Origin: Chloroflexota bacterium
GTDB lineage: Bacteria; Chloroflexota; Chloroflexia; JAMDCE01
DNA length: 22,021 nucleotides
Reading direction: 5' to 3'
Assembly: GCA_023489135.1 (NCBI GenBank)
Contig: JAMDCE010000439.1
Location: forward strand, 1-22,021
This document shows, one piece after another, positions 14,583 through 22,021 of the stretch. Each line of letters opens with the position of its first letter. Positions within the stretch are counted from its first letter, which is position 1. Below the pieces are notes generated by a model, which searched no databases, had not been told where the DNA came from, and saw only the letters and a list, made by a program, of their open reading frames with translations. Made by a program: the position numbers and the translations under genes.

Positions 14583-17210
14583 ATGGCTAGAGGCAATGGA
14601 GATCAACTTCAATCCAGCTTTTTCGGAGACAGTATCTACAAGATGTCGGAGGGATACTATTCAAGGGACAAACCCAACCCGAACTTGCAGGCCTTCGTCG
14701 AGTCTCACGTGAAAGACCACCCTTTTGTTACAAAGAGTGATGATTACAGCGTGCCAGCTTTTGGCAAGCCAATAGAAGCGACCAAAGTTACCGCCATTTA
14801 TAACATGCACAGGTATTGGTCGAAAAAGCCCCACGACGCTATTCGCCAATACATAAGGCACTATACGAAACCAGACGATCTTGTACTAGATCCATTTTGC
14901 GGATCGGGAGGCACCGCGCTTGCGGGATTGATGGAAGGGCGTCAGGTCATAGCAATAGATCGCAGTCCGGCTGCCACTTTCATCACCAAGAATTACTGCA
15001 CTCCAGTTGATGTTGAACATCTTCACAAGAGCTTCGAGGCCATTAAAGAGCAGGTCAAGCCTGAGTTAGATTGGTTGTATGAGACGCGCTGTGATCGTTG
15101 TGGAGGAAAAGCGAGAACAGTATTTACAGTCTACTCTCAAGTGTTCCGTTGTGGTAGATGTTTTGAAAGGATTCCACTTTTCGATTGCATCGAGCTTAAT
15201 GGGAAGACGGCTGCTGATAAGTCAAAGAAGATTAGCGTTTGTCCACGATGCTATTCCCGAGGTATCACTGAGGAAATCAGCACACGGTCTGAGCGCCTTG
15301 GAGCAATCCCTGTGTTAATTAGTTACGTCTGTGAGGGCAAATGCAATCCTGCTCGCGCACAGAGACGTCACGATGACCAAGATGAGAAGAAGCGAGAATA
15401 CTTTGAAAAGTATGATTTGGGCAAAATTCTTGAAATCGAGTCTAAGGACATTCCGCATTGGTATCCTACAGATAGAATGATGAATGCCCCTGAAGATCGT
15501 GAACGTTGGGGCGTTAAGTGGCGTTCAGGCACTAGCAATTTTCGCACTGTAGACGAACTTTACACGAAGCGCAATCTGTGGGCTTTGTCCGCTTGGTTCA
15601 GTGCTGCGAATAATGCTGCGGATGATCGTATCCGATTTGCAGTGTCTTCTCTATCGTTAGGACTTTCCAGGATGTGCAACTACGACCCAAAGTGGAGCTT
15701 CCCTTATCCGTTGTTAGCTGGAACCTATTATACGCCTCAGACTTTCAAAGAAATGAATGCCTTCGAGGGGATTGTGTCGAAAGTTAAGCTGACCTTAACG
15801 CGTGCCTGGACGGGCATTGCGAAGGAAATTCGGAATACTGGCGGAGAGGTCGGAAGATTGCTCCTCTCTACGCAGTCATGTACCGACCTTTCCGCTATCG
15901 CGGCCAATTCCTTGGATTATATATTTACCGATCCTCCTTATGCTGACAAAGTGCAATATGGCGAACTCAATTTCGTGTGGGAAGCTTGGCTTGGGTTCGA
16001 CACGCATTGGCACGAGGACGAGATCATCATAAATGAGGTGCGTGGAAAGACGGAAGCTGATTGGACTGACAGGATGCGTAAAGCGATGGCAGAGTGCTAC
16101 CGTGTACTAAAACCAGGACGATGGCTATCGCTTTGTTACCATGATACATCGGAAGGCACTTGGGCTTTGATTCAGGACATCATGGCCGAGACCGGATTTC
16201 TTGCAGACGAATCGGACACGGCAACATTTATCGATACAGAACAGAAGTCATATAATCAGCTCACTGCTGATAAAGTCAACAAGCGCGATCTGGTGATAAA
16301 CTTCCGCAAGCCAAAGCCAGGGGAAATCTCATCGGCCATGACGATAGATGGTGACGAGGACGAGCTGACCTTCGCTGAAAAAGTATGTGGCATCATTCGT
16401 GACTATCTAAATCTACATCCAGGAGCCACCAAAGATCGCGTCTATGACGAAGTGGTCAGCAAGATGGTTCGCGCAGGAAAAATGGAAGTGCATAACTTTG
16501 ACTCGTTGCTCTGCCAGGTGGCTGAAGAGGTCCGCGAGCCTGTGCCCAAGAATCTCTTTGAAAATGAACAGCCGAACTTGTTCGGCACACACGAGATAGG
16601 CCGATGGTATCTAAAGGAAACCGAGGTGGAAGTTGTAGATGTCGCTGAGTCGGCCAAAGAGGACGCGGCAGCAAGAATTGTGAGCAACTCCATTTCGAAT
16701 TGGTTAAGAAAGCACCCAGAGGGCGAAGGTGTTCACTATTCGGATGTTTTCGAGCACTACATTTACGCTGTCAAGGATAAACCACGTCGCCAGCTTCAAG
16801 ATTGGCTGTTAGACTACTTCTATAAGACTCAGGATGGCACCTACCGCTTGCCAGCAAACGAGGATGAGGTAGAGGCGAAGGCTCGCGGTAGAACTAGTGG
16901 CACCAACCATCGAGTCAAACGCTATGTGGCCTTCATTGAGCAGGGGGTGGCAGTGCCGGAAAAAGAGCGTGCGACCGACGCTACGTTGGCCGAATGGATT
17001 CGCGTCTGCAAGAGATCTGGGCTTTACGAGCAAGGTAAGCTTCTGTACGAGAGGGGCGGGCTGAAGACCGATAATCTGTCGGAGGAAGCGCAGGTGAGCG
17101 TGGAAGAGGATTACGAGATCTGCGTGCGATTGCTATCCCGTTCTGATAATGGGAAACAGGGCAAGAAGGGCCCCGAGAGAAAGGGCGATCAGGAGAGGCT
17201 ATTTCAGTGA
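14583..17210 (+). CDS. BREX-associated DNA methyltransferase with zinc-ribbon insert
   Basis: An 875-residue amino-methyltransferase, probably N6-adenine. The SAM-binding motif DPFCGSGG is at 103-110, preceded by a motif-X-like HRYWSKKPHDAI (76-87). The catalytic TDPPY is at 449-453 (FTDPPYADKVQYGELNFVWE). About 340 residues separate them and include CDRC (170-173), CGRC (190-193), CPRC (220-223) and CEGKC (250-254), probably two zinc ribbons acting in target recognition. The C-terminal 280 residues hold winged-helix-like segments. It occupies the PglX place in BREX but lacks the PglX layout; it is closer to the DUF1156/COG1743-type methylases of other defence systems. Its role would be marking host DNA as self. 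Base composition looks more AT-rich than its neighbours. GAGG 7 nt upstream supports the start. The site methylated cannot be read from sequence. Confidence 0.9.
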   Translation: MARGNGDQLQSSFFGDSIYKMSEGYYSRDKPNPNLQAFVESHVKDHPFVTKSDDYSVPAFGKPIEATKVTAIYNMHRYWSKKPHDAIRQYIRHYTKPDDLVLDPFCGSGGTALAGLMEGRQVIAIDRSPAATFITKNYCTPVDVEHLHKSFEAIKEQVKPELDWLYETRCDRCGGKARTVFTVYSQVFRCGRCFERIPLFDCIELNGKTAADKSKKISVCPRCYSRGITEEISTRSERLGAIPVLISYVCEGKCNPARAQRRHDDQDEKKREYFEKYDLGKILEIESKDIPHWYPTDRMMNAPEDRERWGVKWRSGTSNFRTVDELYTKRNLWALSAWFSAANNAADDRIRFAVSSLSLGLSRMCNYDPKWSFPYPLLAGTYYTPQTFKEMNAFEGIVSKVKLTLTRAWTGIAKEIRNTGGEVGRLLLSTQSCTDLSAIAANSLDYIFTDPPYADKVQYGELNFVWEAWLGFDTHWHEDEIIINEVRGKTEADWTDRMRKAMAECYRVLKPGRWLSLCYHDTSEGTWALIQDIMAETGFLADESDTATFIDTEQKSYNQLTADKVNKRDLVINFRKPKPGEISSAMTIDGDEDELTFAEKVCGIIRDYLNLHPGATKDRVYDEVVSKMVRAGKMEVHNFDSLLCQVAEEVREPVPKNLFENEQPNLFGTHEIGRWYLKETEVEVVDVAESAKEDAAARIVSNSISNWLRKHPEGEGVHYSDVFEHYIYAVKDKPRRQLQDWLLDYFYKTQDGTYRLPANEDEVEAKARGRTSGTNHRVKRYVAFIEQGVAVPEKERATDATLAEWIRVCKRSGLYEQGKLLYERGGLKTDNLSEEAQVSVEEDYEICVRLLSRSDNGKQGKKGPERKGDQERLFQ

Positions 17211-17230
17211 AACTGCCTGTTCCAGCGAAT

Positions 17231-17330
17231 GCTGAAAATGGCCTTTGCAATGAAAACCGCTTGACAGGAGTTGTTTTCATTGTTATAATGCTTTTCAGCA
17301 CGTGCTGAAAATGGTGATTACAATGAAAAC
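17231..17330. promoter_or_regulatory. Three-copy operator around the AbiE-like promoter
   Basis: The 27-bp motif GCTGAAAA-N9-CAATGAAAAC occurs three times with exact spacing: 17231-17257 (+), 17273-17299 (-) and 17304-17330 (+). The second and third form a palindrome centred at 17301/17302, including the perfect 20-bp core at 17292-17311. The first copy is upstream of -35, the second covers the spacer and -10, the third covers the transcription start and the start codon. AbiEi antitoxins are known to repress their own operon by binding repeats at the promoter, so AbiEi is the likely ligand. Confidence 0.85.
17261..17289 (+). promoter_or_regulatory. Perfect-consensus sigma70 promoter of the abiE-brxL unit
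   Basis: TTGACA (17261-17266), 17-bp spacer, TATAAT (17284-17289): consensus in both boxes and spacing. Such a strong promoter would normally need repression, which the surrounding three-copy operator could supply. Confidence 0.92.
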
Positions 17331-18411
17331 CACTCAATTGGAACACGATATTGATAGGTTCGAGAAAGCTCTGCGAGGCTGCCTTGCAGAAGTCCCGTTT
17401 ATCCAGGCCATAGATACCGAACAAGAGTCGATGACCGCAAAAGGCCGCATCGATATATTGGTGAAATTGAATTCGCAAGATCGTGAATGGATTCTTGCGG
17501 TTGAGGTGAAAACCAGCGGACAGCCACGATTAGCCAGAGAAGGAATAAACCAACTCTGGAGATACCGTGAAGCCCTACCGTATGATTATGCGGTGCTGGC
17601 CGCACCGTATATTTCGCCACGGACCGCGGAGATCTGTTCACAAGAAGGTGTCGGATATGTGGACCTGGCAGGTAACTGCCGTTTGAGCTTTGGGCAGGTG
17701 TTTATTCAGAAAGAGGGTAGACCGAACCTCTTCGCTGAGAAGCGCGACCTACGTTCTCTTTATTCTCCCAAAGCAGAAAGAGTGCTGCGAGTCCTGCTGC
17801 TCGACCCTGTAATGAGACGGAAAATGGAATCTCTGGCGGAAGAAGCGGAAGTGAGTCTGGGACAGGTAGCAAACGTGAAAAAGTTACTGGCTGATCGGGA
17901 ATGGATTCGAGTTGACAAGGATGGCTTCTGGCTGAGCGAGCCAGAAGCTTTGCTGGCCGAATGGTCGGAGAATTACAACTTCCGGCGAAACCAGGTCAAC
18001 GATTATTATTCCCTCAAGTCCGTCGGAGAGATCGAATCCGAATTGAATGAGGTGTGCCGCCAGGAAGGCATCAATTACGCACTGTCCGGCTTCTCCGGCG
18101 CTGTGCGGGTCGCGCCGTCTGTTCGCTATCAGCGCGCAACAGCGTACGCTGACGAGATTGAACGTGTAGCCTCATTGCTTAACCTGAAGAGGGTTCCCAG
18201 CGGTGCAAATGTTACCCTGTTGGAACCGTACGACAAGGGAGTGTTTTTCGGAGTAAGGGAGGTTGAGGATACCCGAGTAGTGTCGTCGATCCAATTATAC
18301 CTTGATCTCAAGGGGTTTCGTGGGCGCGGTGACGAGGCTGCTGACGCTGTTTTGGAGGAGGTTATCAGGCCACTATGGCAGGCGGACGGGCAGATTACTC
18401 AGAAGACCTAA
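17323..18411 (+). CDS. AbiEi-family type IV antitoxin/transcriptional regulator with PD-(D/E)XK-like N-terminus
   Basis: A 362-residue protein. Residues 40-82 contain GRIDILV (D44), AVEVK (E61, K63) and INQLWRY (Q77, Y81), the D...ExK...Q arrangement of the PD-(D/E)XK nuclease-like fold. GVGYVDLAGN (109-118) is a motif I recall from the AbiEi antitoxin group. Residues about 150-205 form a winged helix (LAEEAEVSLGQVANVKKLLA), followed by the AbiEi-like C-terminal domain. AbiEi proteins neutralise AbiEii without direct contact and repress their operon. Start: with transcription from about 17296, ATG 17323 preceded by GGTGA (17313-17317) is best; GTG 17302 would leave almost no leader. The 37-bp overlap with the toxin gene indicates tight coupling. 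The nuclease-like domain could cleave DNA or merely be structural. Confidence 0.82.
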   Translation: MKTTQLEHDIDRFEKALRGCLAEVPFIQAIDTEQESMTAKGRIDILVKLNSQDREWILAVEVKTSGQPRLAREGINQLWRYREALPYDYAVLAAPYISPRTAEICSQEGVGYVDLAGNCRLSFGQVFIQKEGRPNLFAEKRDLRSLYSPKAERVLRVLLLDPVMRRKMESLAEEAEVSLGQVANVKKLLADREWIRVDKDGFWLSEPEALLAEWSENYNFRRNQVNDYYSLKSVGEIESELNEVCRQEGINYALSGFSGAVRVAPSVRYQRATAYADEIERVASLLNLKRVPSGANVTLLEPYDKGVFFGVREVEDTRVVSSIQLYLDLKGFRGRGDEAADAVLEEVIRPLWQADGQITQKT

Positions 18412-19205
18412 TTGCTGCAGCGCGCTCAGTGCTGTTGGAAGTAACCCATCTGCTAGGCGAGTACAGGGACGATGTTGTCGTTATTGGGGGCTGGGTGCCT
18501 GAGCTGCTGTTACCTGGTGCTTCGACAAAGCACGTGGGTAGCATAGATGTTGACCTTGCCTTGAACCATCGTACCCTGCTGGAACAAGGGTATGAGACGA
18601 TCCGCCGCTTACTACTGAGTAAAGGCTATTCCTCGGGGAAGCAGCCCTACATATTCCACCGAGTTACCTACGTTAACGGCAAGGAAATCACGGTGCAGGT
18701 TGACTTGCTGGCTGGCGAATACGATGGCTCTAGCAAGAGCCACCGTACGCAGGAGATACAGGATATCAAGGCGCGCAAGGCTCGCGGTGCCGATCTCGCC
18801 TTCGACATGTACGAAGAAGTGACTATCCGAGGGGTGCTTCCAGGGGGCGGTGAAGACTCGACCCGTATTAGAATAGCCTCGATAGTACCATTTCTCGTGA
18901 TGAAAGGAATGGCCCTTTGCGACCGTCTCAAGGAAAAGGATGCGTGGGATATCTATTTCTGCGTCACGAATTATCCGGGGGGCTTAGATGCTTTGATCGA
19001 AGAATTTCAGCCCCACGTCGATCATGGCCTCGTTCGTGAGGGGCTAGTGAAAATTGCCGGCAAATTCTCATCGGAAAAGCACATCGGCCCAAAGCACGTG
19101 GCCGATTTTGACGAACTGTATGATCCGGAGGCACGGGAGATACGACAGCGGGACGCTTACGAGAAAGTTAATTATCTTCTGGAGAAATTGGGGATTGTTG
19201 GATGA
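18375..19205 (+). CDS. AbiEii/AbiGii-family nucleotidyltransferase toxin
   Basis: A 276-residue nucleotidyltransferase of the AbiEii type, the toxin of type IV toxin-antitoxin systems that causes growth arrest and phage abortive infection. The core is intact: [13 protein letters not shown] (GGW 38-40), [10 protein letters not shown] with D58 and D60 as the metal-binding pair, the third acidic residue D110 in TVQVDLLAG, and the helical [10 protein letters not shown] (186-195) typical of the family. Relatives transfer nucleotides to RNA; some modify tRNA 3' ends. It overlaps the antitoxin gene by 37 bp and the brxL start by 4 bp (ATGA). Placement inside a BREX operon suggests it acts as a back-up suicide module when defence fails, which is inference. 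Confidence 0.87.
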   Translation: MAGGRADYSEDLIAAARSVLLEVTHLLGEYRDDVVVIGGWVPELLLPGASTKHVGSIDVDLALNHRTLLEQGYETIRRLLLSKGYSSGKQPYIFHRVTYVNGKEITVQVDLLAGEYDGSSKSHRTQEIQDIKARKARGADLAFDMYEEVTIRGVLPGGGEDSTRIRIASIVPFLVMKGMALCDRLKEKDAWDIYFCVTNYPGGLDALIEEFQPHVDHGLVREGLVKIAGKFSSEKHIGPKHVADFDELYDPEAREIRQRDAYEKVNYLLEKLGIVG

Positions 19206-21235
19206 ATGTCAAATTGAGAGATGTCTTCAGGGGTAAGGTTGTAAACAAGGCCCACACCATCAACACAGGCGTGGACGAGTTCCCGCGGTACGTGCTGGAG
19301 TATCTGATCGATAACTACTGCTCCGAGGAATCATTCGACCAGGACATGGAGAAGGTCGTTCGCCGCTTGAAGGAGACATTCGTCTATGGTGCTGAGGTTG
19401 AAAAGATTCGCCACTATATCCGCGAAAGTCGGCAACACTCGGTGATCGCCAACCTCGATGCTCGCTTGGTCGAGACCGAGGACAAGTATTGGGCGGCAAT
19501 TTCGGCCATCAACGAGAACTTCGTGAACATCCCCGAGAGCATAGTGCGACAGTATCCGATGCTGCTTTCCGGCGGAATGTGGGGCACCGTCGACCTTACC
19601 TACGACGAAACTGAGATCCACAATAAGAAGATACGTCCTTTCAAAGTGACAGCCTTCACCCCCTTCCAGGTCGCTGTCGTCAATCTGGACGAGTACATCG
19701 AGAAGCGCTCTGAGTTCACCAGCGAGGAATGGGTCGATGCACTAATCAACTCTTGCGGTCTCGATCCGGAAAGAATGAACCGTCGTGAAAAGCTCCTCTA
19801 CTTGTGCAGGTGCATCCCGCTGGTCGAAACAAACGTCAACCTGATCGAGCTGGCGCCCCGGGAAACGGGTAAGACCTATCTTTATCGCAACATCTCCTAC
19901 TATGCCCACGTGTTATCTGGCGGCAAGGCCACGCCAGCGCAGCTTTTCATCAATCTGAACACCGGCAAGATCGGCGAGGTGGGCACGCGCGACGTCGTCG
20001 TTTTCGACGAGATCGCCAATACCGATTTCACCGATCCCAAGTCGCTGGTGAGCATAATGCAGGGCTACATGCAGGATGCGAAGTTCAGTCGAGGGAAGAA
20101 AGAAATGCTGGCCTTTGCCAGTCTGGTGTTCGTGGGCAACCTAGACGTGCAGGGTAGGCTGCCGCACGAGAAATATTATCATCTATTTGAGCCGCTGCCG
20201 GACTTTATGCAGGTTATCGCGTTTCTGGATCGCGTTCACGGCTACTTGCCCGGGTGGGAGATTCCGAAGCTTACGCCCGACAGCTATTCCAAGGATTACG
20301 GTTTCATCACCGACTATTTTTGTGAGATCATGCACGAGCTGCGGCGAACCGATGTACTCGGCGCCGTCAGATCTCGATTTGAGCTGATTGATGGGGCGAA
20401 GGCTGCTCAGGGGCTTTCCGGACGCGATCAGCGTGCCGTGATGAAGACCGCCTCAGGAATGATCAAACTCCTGTATCCCGATGGAAAGATCACCGAGGAT
20501 GAGCTGGCGGAGGTTCTCGAACTCGCGTGTGAGCTTCGCCAACGTGTTCGTGAACAGCTCCACCTGATGGCACCCGGCGAGTACGATCGCGTGAAGCTGG
20601 GGGTGCGACTGTTACCCTCGAAGCGAGAGGTCGTGCCTACATTGCCGGATGCCGACAGAGTACAAAAAGTGTCTCTGCCCGCCGAGCCTTCAGTAGGCGA
20701 GGTCATCGGCCTGGCCGTAGCCGGCGATCACGGTTGCATTCTTCACTTTGAAATGCAGGCGACAAAAGGCACTGGCCGCATAGTGCCGCTAGGCTCAATC
20801 CAACGGGTCATGCGGGAGAGCATTGAGGCCGCTGCACAGTACATAAAGGCCAAGCACAAAGACCTCGGAATCGATCCTGAGTGGCGCCAGAACCTTGATG
20901 TGGCCGTGCTCGCCACCTTTATGGGAGTGCCCAAAGAAGGCCCTTCAGCCGGCGTCACCATCGTTACCGGCATAGTTTCCGCCTTGAAGGGCTTGCCGGT
21001 GCGCAACGACGTGGCCATGACGGGCGAGATCACGATCATGGGCAAAGTCCTCCCCGTAGGAGGCGTTCAGCAGAAGGTACGTGCCGCTTTCGATGCGGGA
21101 GTTAAGGAAGTAATAATGCCGGTCGAAAATCTTGATGAAGCGCAAGGCTTGCCCAAGTACATCCTTGACGCCATCAAACTGACCACGGTGCAAAGTATTG
21201 AGGAAGTGCTGAAGCAGGCACTCGTTAGTCAATAA
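19202..21235 (+). CDS. brxL: BrxL, AAA+/Lon-like BREX protein
   Basis: A 677-residue BrxL. The AAA+ core has Walker [10 protein letters not shown] (218-226), in the atypical form seen in BrxL, and Walker [11 protein letters not shown] (D269, E270). The C-terminal Lon-like domain has both members of the Ser-Lys dyad: S582 in [11 protein letters not shown] and K625 in [11 protein letters not shown], with [14 protein letters not shown] between them. Family members form barrel-shaped hexamers or dodecamers that bind DNA and are needed for BREX phage exclusion, though not always for methylation. In types 1 and 4 it is the last gene, as here. Its start overlaps the toxin stop (ATGA), so its translation depends on the abiE-like unit and its transcription on the promoter at 17261 or read-through. 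Confidence 0.96.
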   Translation: MNVKLRDVFRGKVVNKAHTINTGVDEFPRYVLEYLIDNYCSEESFDQDMEKVVRRLKETFVYGAEVEKIRHYIRESRQHSVIANLDARLVETEDKYWAAISAINENFVNIPESIVRQYPMLLSGGMWGTVDLTYDETEIHNKKIRPFKVTAFTPFQVAVVNLDEYIEKRSEFTSEEWVDALINSCGLDPERMNRREKLLYLCRCIPLVETNVNLIELAPRETGKTYLYRNISYYAHVLSGGKATPAQLFINLNTGKIGEVGTRDVVVFDEIANTDFTDPKSLVSIMQGYMQDAKFSRGKKEMLAFASLVFVGNLDVQGRLPHEKYYHLFEPLPDFMQVIAFLDRVHGYLPGWEIPKLTPDSYSKDYGFITDYFCEIMHELRRTDVLGAVRSRFELIDGAKAAQGLSGRDQRAVMKTASGMIKLLYPDGKITEDELAEVLELACELRQRVREQLHLMAPGEYDRVKLGVRLLPSKREVVPTLPDADRVQKVSLPAEPSVGEVIGLAVAGDHGCILHFEMQATKGTGRIVPLGSIQRVMRESIEAAAQYIKAKHKDLGIDPEWRQNLDVAVLATFMGVPKEGPSAGVTIVTGIVSALKGLPVRNDVAMTGEITIMGKVLPVGGVQQKVRAAFDAGVKEVIMPVENLDEAQGLPKYILDAIKLTTVQSIEEVLKQALVSQ

Positions 21236-21259
21236 TGGGGGCTAGGGCAATCGAGGTGA

Positions 21260-21820
21260 TCAGCCCAGGATATCCGCGACGGCGAGCGTTCTACCCGGAA
21301 ACGCGGCAGGGACAAGCTGGTCGCCACGGCGCGGCACCCGAGCCGTGTGGTAGCCGTCGGCGATGGGGTCACGGTAGACGGTCACAGTCTCTTCCTCCAG
21401 GTCCACCAGCCATACCTCGGGGATGCCGCTTCGGCCGTAGATCGGCACCTTCACACGACGGTCGAGATCGGCCGAGCTATCGGCTACTTCCACCAGCAAG
21501 TAGACATCGGCGGGCTGGGGATGGCTCGACGTGTAGAAGTCGGGCCGGCGGCGGAGAAGCGCCAGGTCCGGCTGAGGCTCCGTGTACTCGCTGAGATAGA
21601 CCGGATTCTGCGGGCTGACCATGGCGTAGGAGCCAAACTCCCTTACCATGAGCTCGGTGAGCCTGATTACGCAGCCGGCATGACGGCGTCCGATCGGCGT
21701 CATTTCGATAACCTCGCCGTCGATGAGTTCGACACGATCGTCCTCCCCCAGAATGCCCGCCCGGGCCATCTGCTGATACTCGGACACTGTGAAGCGCCGT
21801 CTCGTCAATTGAACCACCAT
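21260..21820 (-). CDS. Uma2-family (DUF820) PD-(D/E)XK endonuclease-like protein
   Basis: A 186-residue Uma2 protein, a family of restriction-endonuclease-fold proteins that is widespread, often in many copies, in Cyanobacteria, Chloroflexota and related lineages and of unclear role. The typical blocks are in order: DDRVELIDGEVIEMTPIGRR near residue 27, EPQPDLALLRRRPDFY near 85, and DVYLLVEVADSSADLDRRVK near 105 containing the catalytic E and the conserved K, then GIPEVWLVDLEEETVTVYRD. An AGGAGG lies 8 nt before the ATG at 21820. It faces brxL, with only 24 bp between the two stop codons, and is not part of the BREX operon. Catalytic residues look intact. Confidence 0.93.
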   Translation of the reverse strand: MVVQLTRRRFTVSEYQQMARAGILGEDDRVELIDGEVIEMTPIGRRHAGCVIRLTELMVREFGSYAMVSPQNPVYLSEYTEPQPDLALLRRRPDFYTSSHPQPADVYLLVEVADSSADLDRRVKVPIYGRSGIPEVWLVDLEEETVTVYRDPIADGYHTARVPRRGDQLVPAAFPGRTLAVADILG

Positions 21821-21850
21821 CGCCGGCCTCCTCGCTCCGTTTCATACAGT

Positions 21851-21880
21851 ATTGTAAAATGGGCCAGCTGCGCCTGTCAA
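21851..21880 (-). promoter_or_regulatory. Promoter of the Uma2 gene
   Basis: On the minus strand, perfect TTGACA (21875-21880) and TACAAT (21851-21856, one mismatch) are 18 bp apart. Transcription would start near 21845, about 25 nt before the ATG. Confidence 0.72.
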
Positions 21881-21915
21881 CTTGCGCTGAACGAGCTTAG
21901 GGTTACCCAAAACGT

Positions 21916-21943
21916 GACAGGCGGGCACGGTAGCGTGCCTGTC
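21916..21943. repeat. Imperfect inverted repeat near the right end
   Basis: GGCACG (21924-21929) / CGTGCC (21934-21939) with a 4-nt loop; the flanks GACAGG and CCTGTC (21916-21921 / 21938-21943) can form a longer, bulged hairpin. No gene is seen from 21821 to the end. It might be a repetitive extragenic element, or the terminator of a gene beyond the edge. Confidence 0.3.
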
Positions 21944-22021
21944 TTCGTGTCCATAGAGGTTCCATCGCACTGAGCTTGTCTGTTATCCACGCTATGAGCT
22001 TGGCCAGGCTTGGCCGAATAC

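Noticed and set aside
17302..17322. GTG start for the AbiEi-like gene
   Set aside because: It would lie only about 6 nt from the predicted transcription start and inside the palindrome; ATG 17323 has a GGTGA ribosome site.
21236..21259. Possible terminator between brxL and the Uma2 gene
   Set aside because: Only a 5-bp stem with a large loop and no T run on either strand.
21347..21973. 208-codon plus-strand open frame at the right end
   Set aside because: Mostly antisense to the Uma2 gene, which has a family match, ribosome site and promoter.
1..22021. CRISPR array, tRNA, rRNA, integrase, transposase or attachment site
   Set aside because: Looked for on both strands; no regularly spaced repeat array, tRNA-like cloverleaf, transposase or integrase coding frame was recognised.

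Overview
The window looks like a piece of a fairly GC-rich anaerobic or facultative bacterial chromosome. The HlyD-type adaptor with an extended coiled coil, the tungsten aldehyde oxidoreductase, the MoaD-like sulfur carrier, the ferritin-loaded encapsulin and the Uma2 gene together would suit Chloroflexota or a similar environmental lineage. That assignment is inference only; no rRNA, tRNA or other taxonomic marker is present.

Left part (1-5437), ordinary metabolic genes of high GC. A HlyD/MacA-like adaptor runs off the left edge on the minus strand. Next, also on the minus strand, is a tungsten-dependent aldehyde:ferredoxin oxidoreductase with its own terminator. A short plus-strand gene for a 60-residue Cys/His protein has a good promoter and a strong terminator. 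A minus-strand operon follows, with an encapsulated ferritin and its encapsulin shell. Divergent from it is a MoaD/ThiS-like protein ending in Gly-Gly, closed by a compact terminator.

Middle and right part (5436-21235), one plus-strand BREX-like phage-defence island. Order: (1) a RadC N-terminal/HhH domain joined to a BrxA-like C-terminal region; (2) a small BrxF/BrxB-like protein without a P-loop; (3) a 1447-residue BrxC/PglY-like ATPase; (4) PglZ; (5) a DNA methyltransferase with a zinc-ribbon-rich insert instead of classical PglX; (6) an AbiEi-family regulator/antitoxin with a PD-(D/E)XK-like N-terminus; (7) an AbiEii nucleotidyltransferase toxin; (8) BrxL, an AAA+/Lon-like protein. Genes 1-5 follow a strong sigma70-type promoter at 5436-5465 and are tightly spaced or overlapping. 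Genes 6-8 follow a second, perfect-consensus promoter (17261-17289) embedded in three copies of a 27-bp motif. brxL overlaps the toxin gene by 4 bp, so BREX expression appears split into two transcription units, with brxL in the toxin-antitoxin unit.

The gene set matches none of the six BREX types I know: BrxL is typical of types 1 and 4, the BrxF-like and BrxA-like proteins recall type 3, and the methyltransferase is not PglX. This, the RadC-BrxA fusion and the TA-controlled brxL are the most noteworthy features.

Right end (21260-22021): a convergent Uma2-family nuclease gene with its own promoter, then about 200 bp without a gene.
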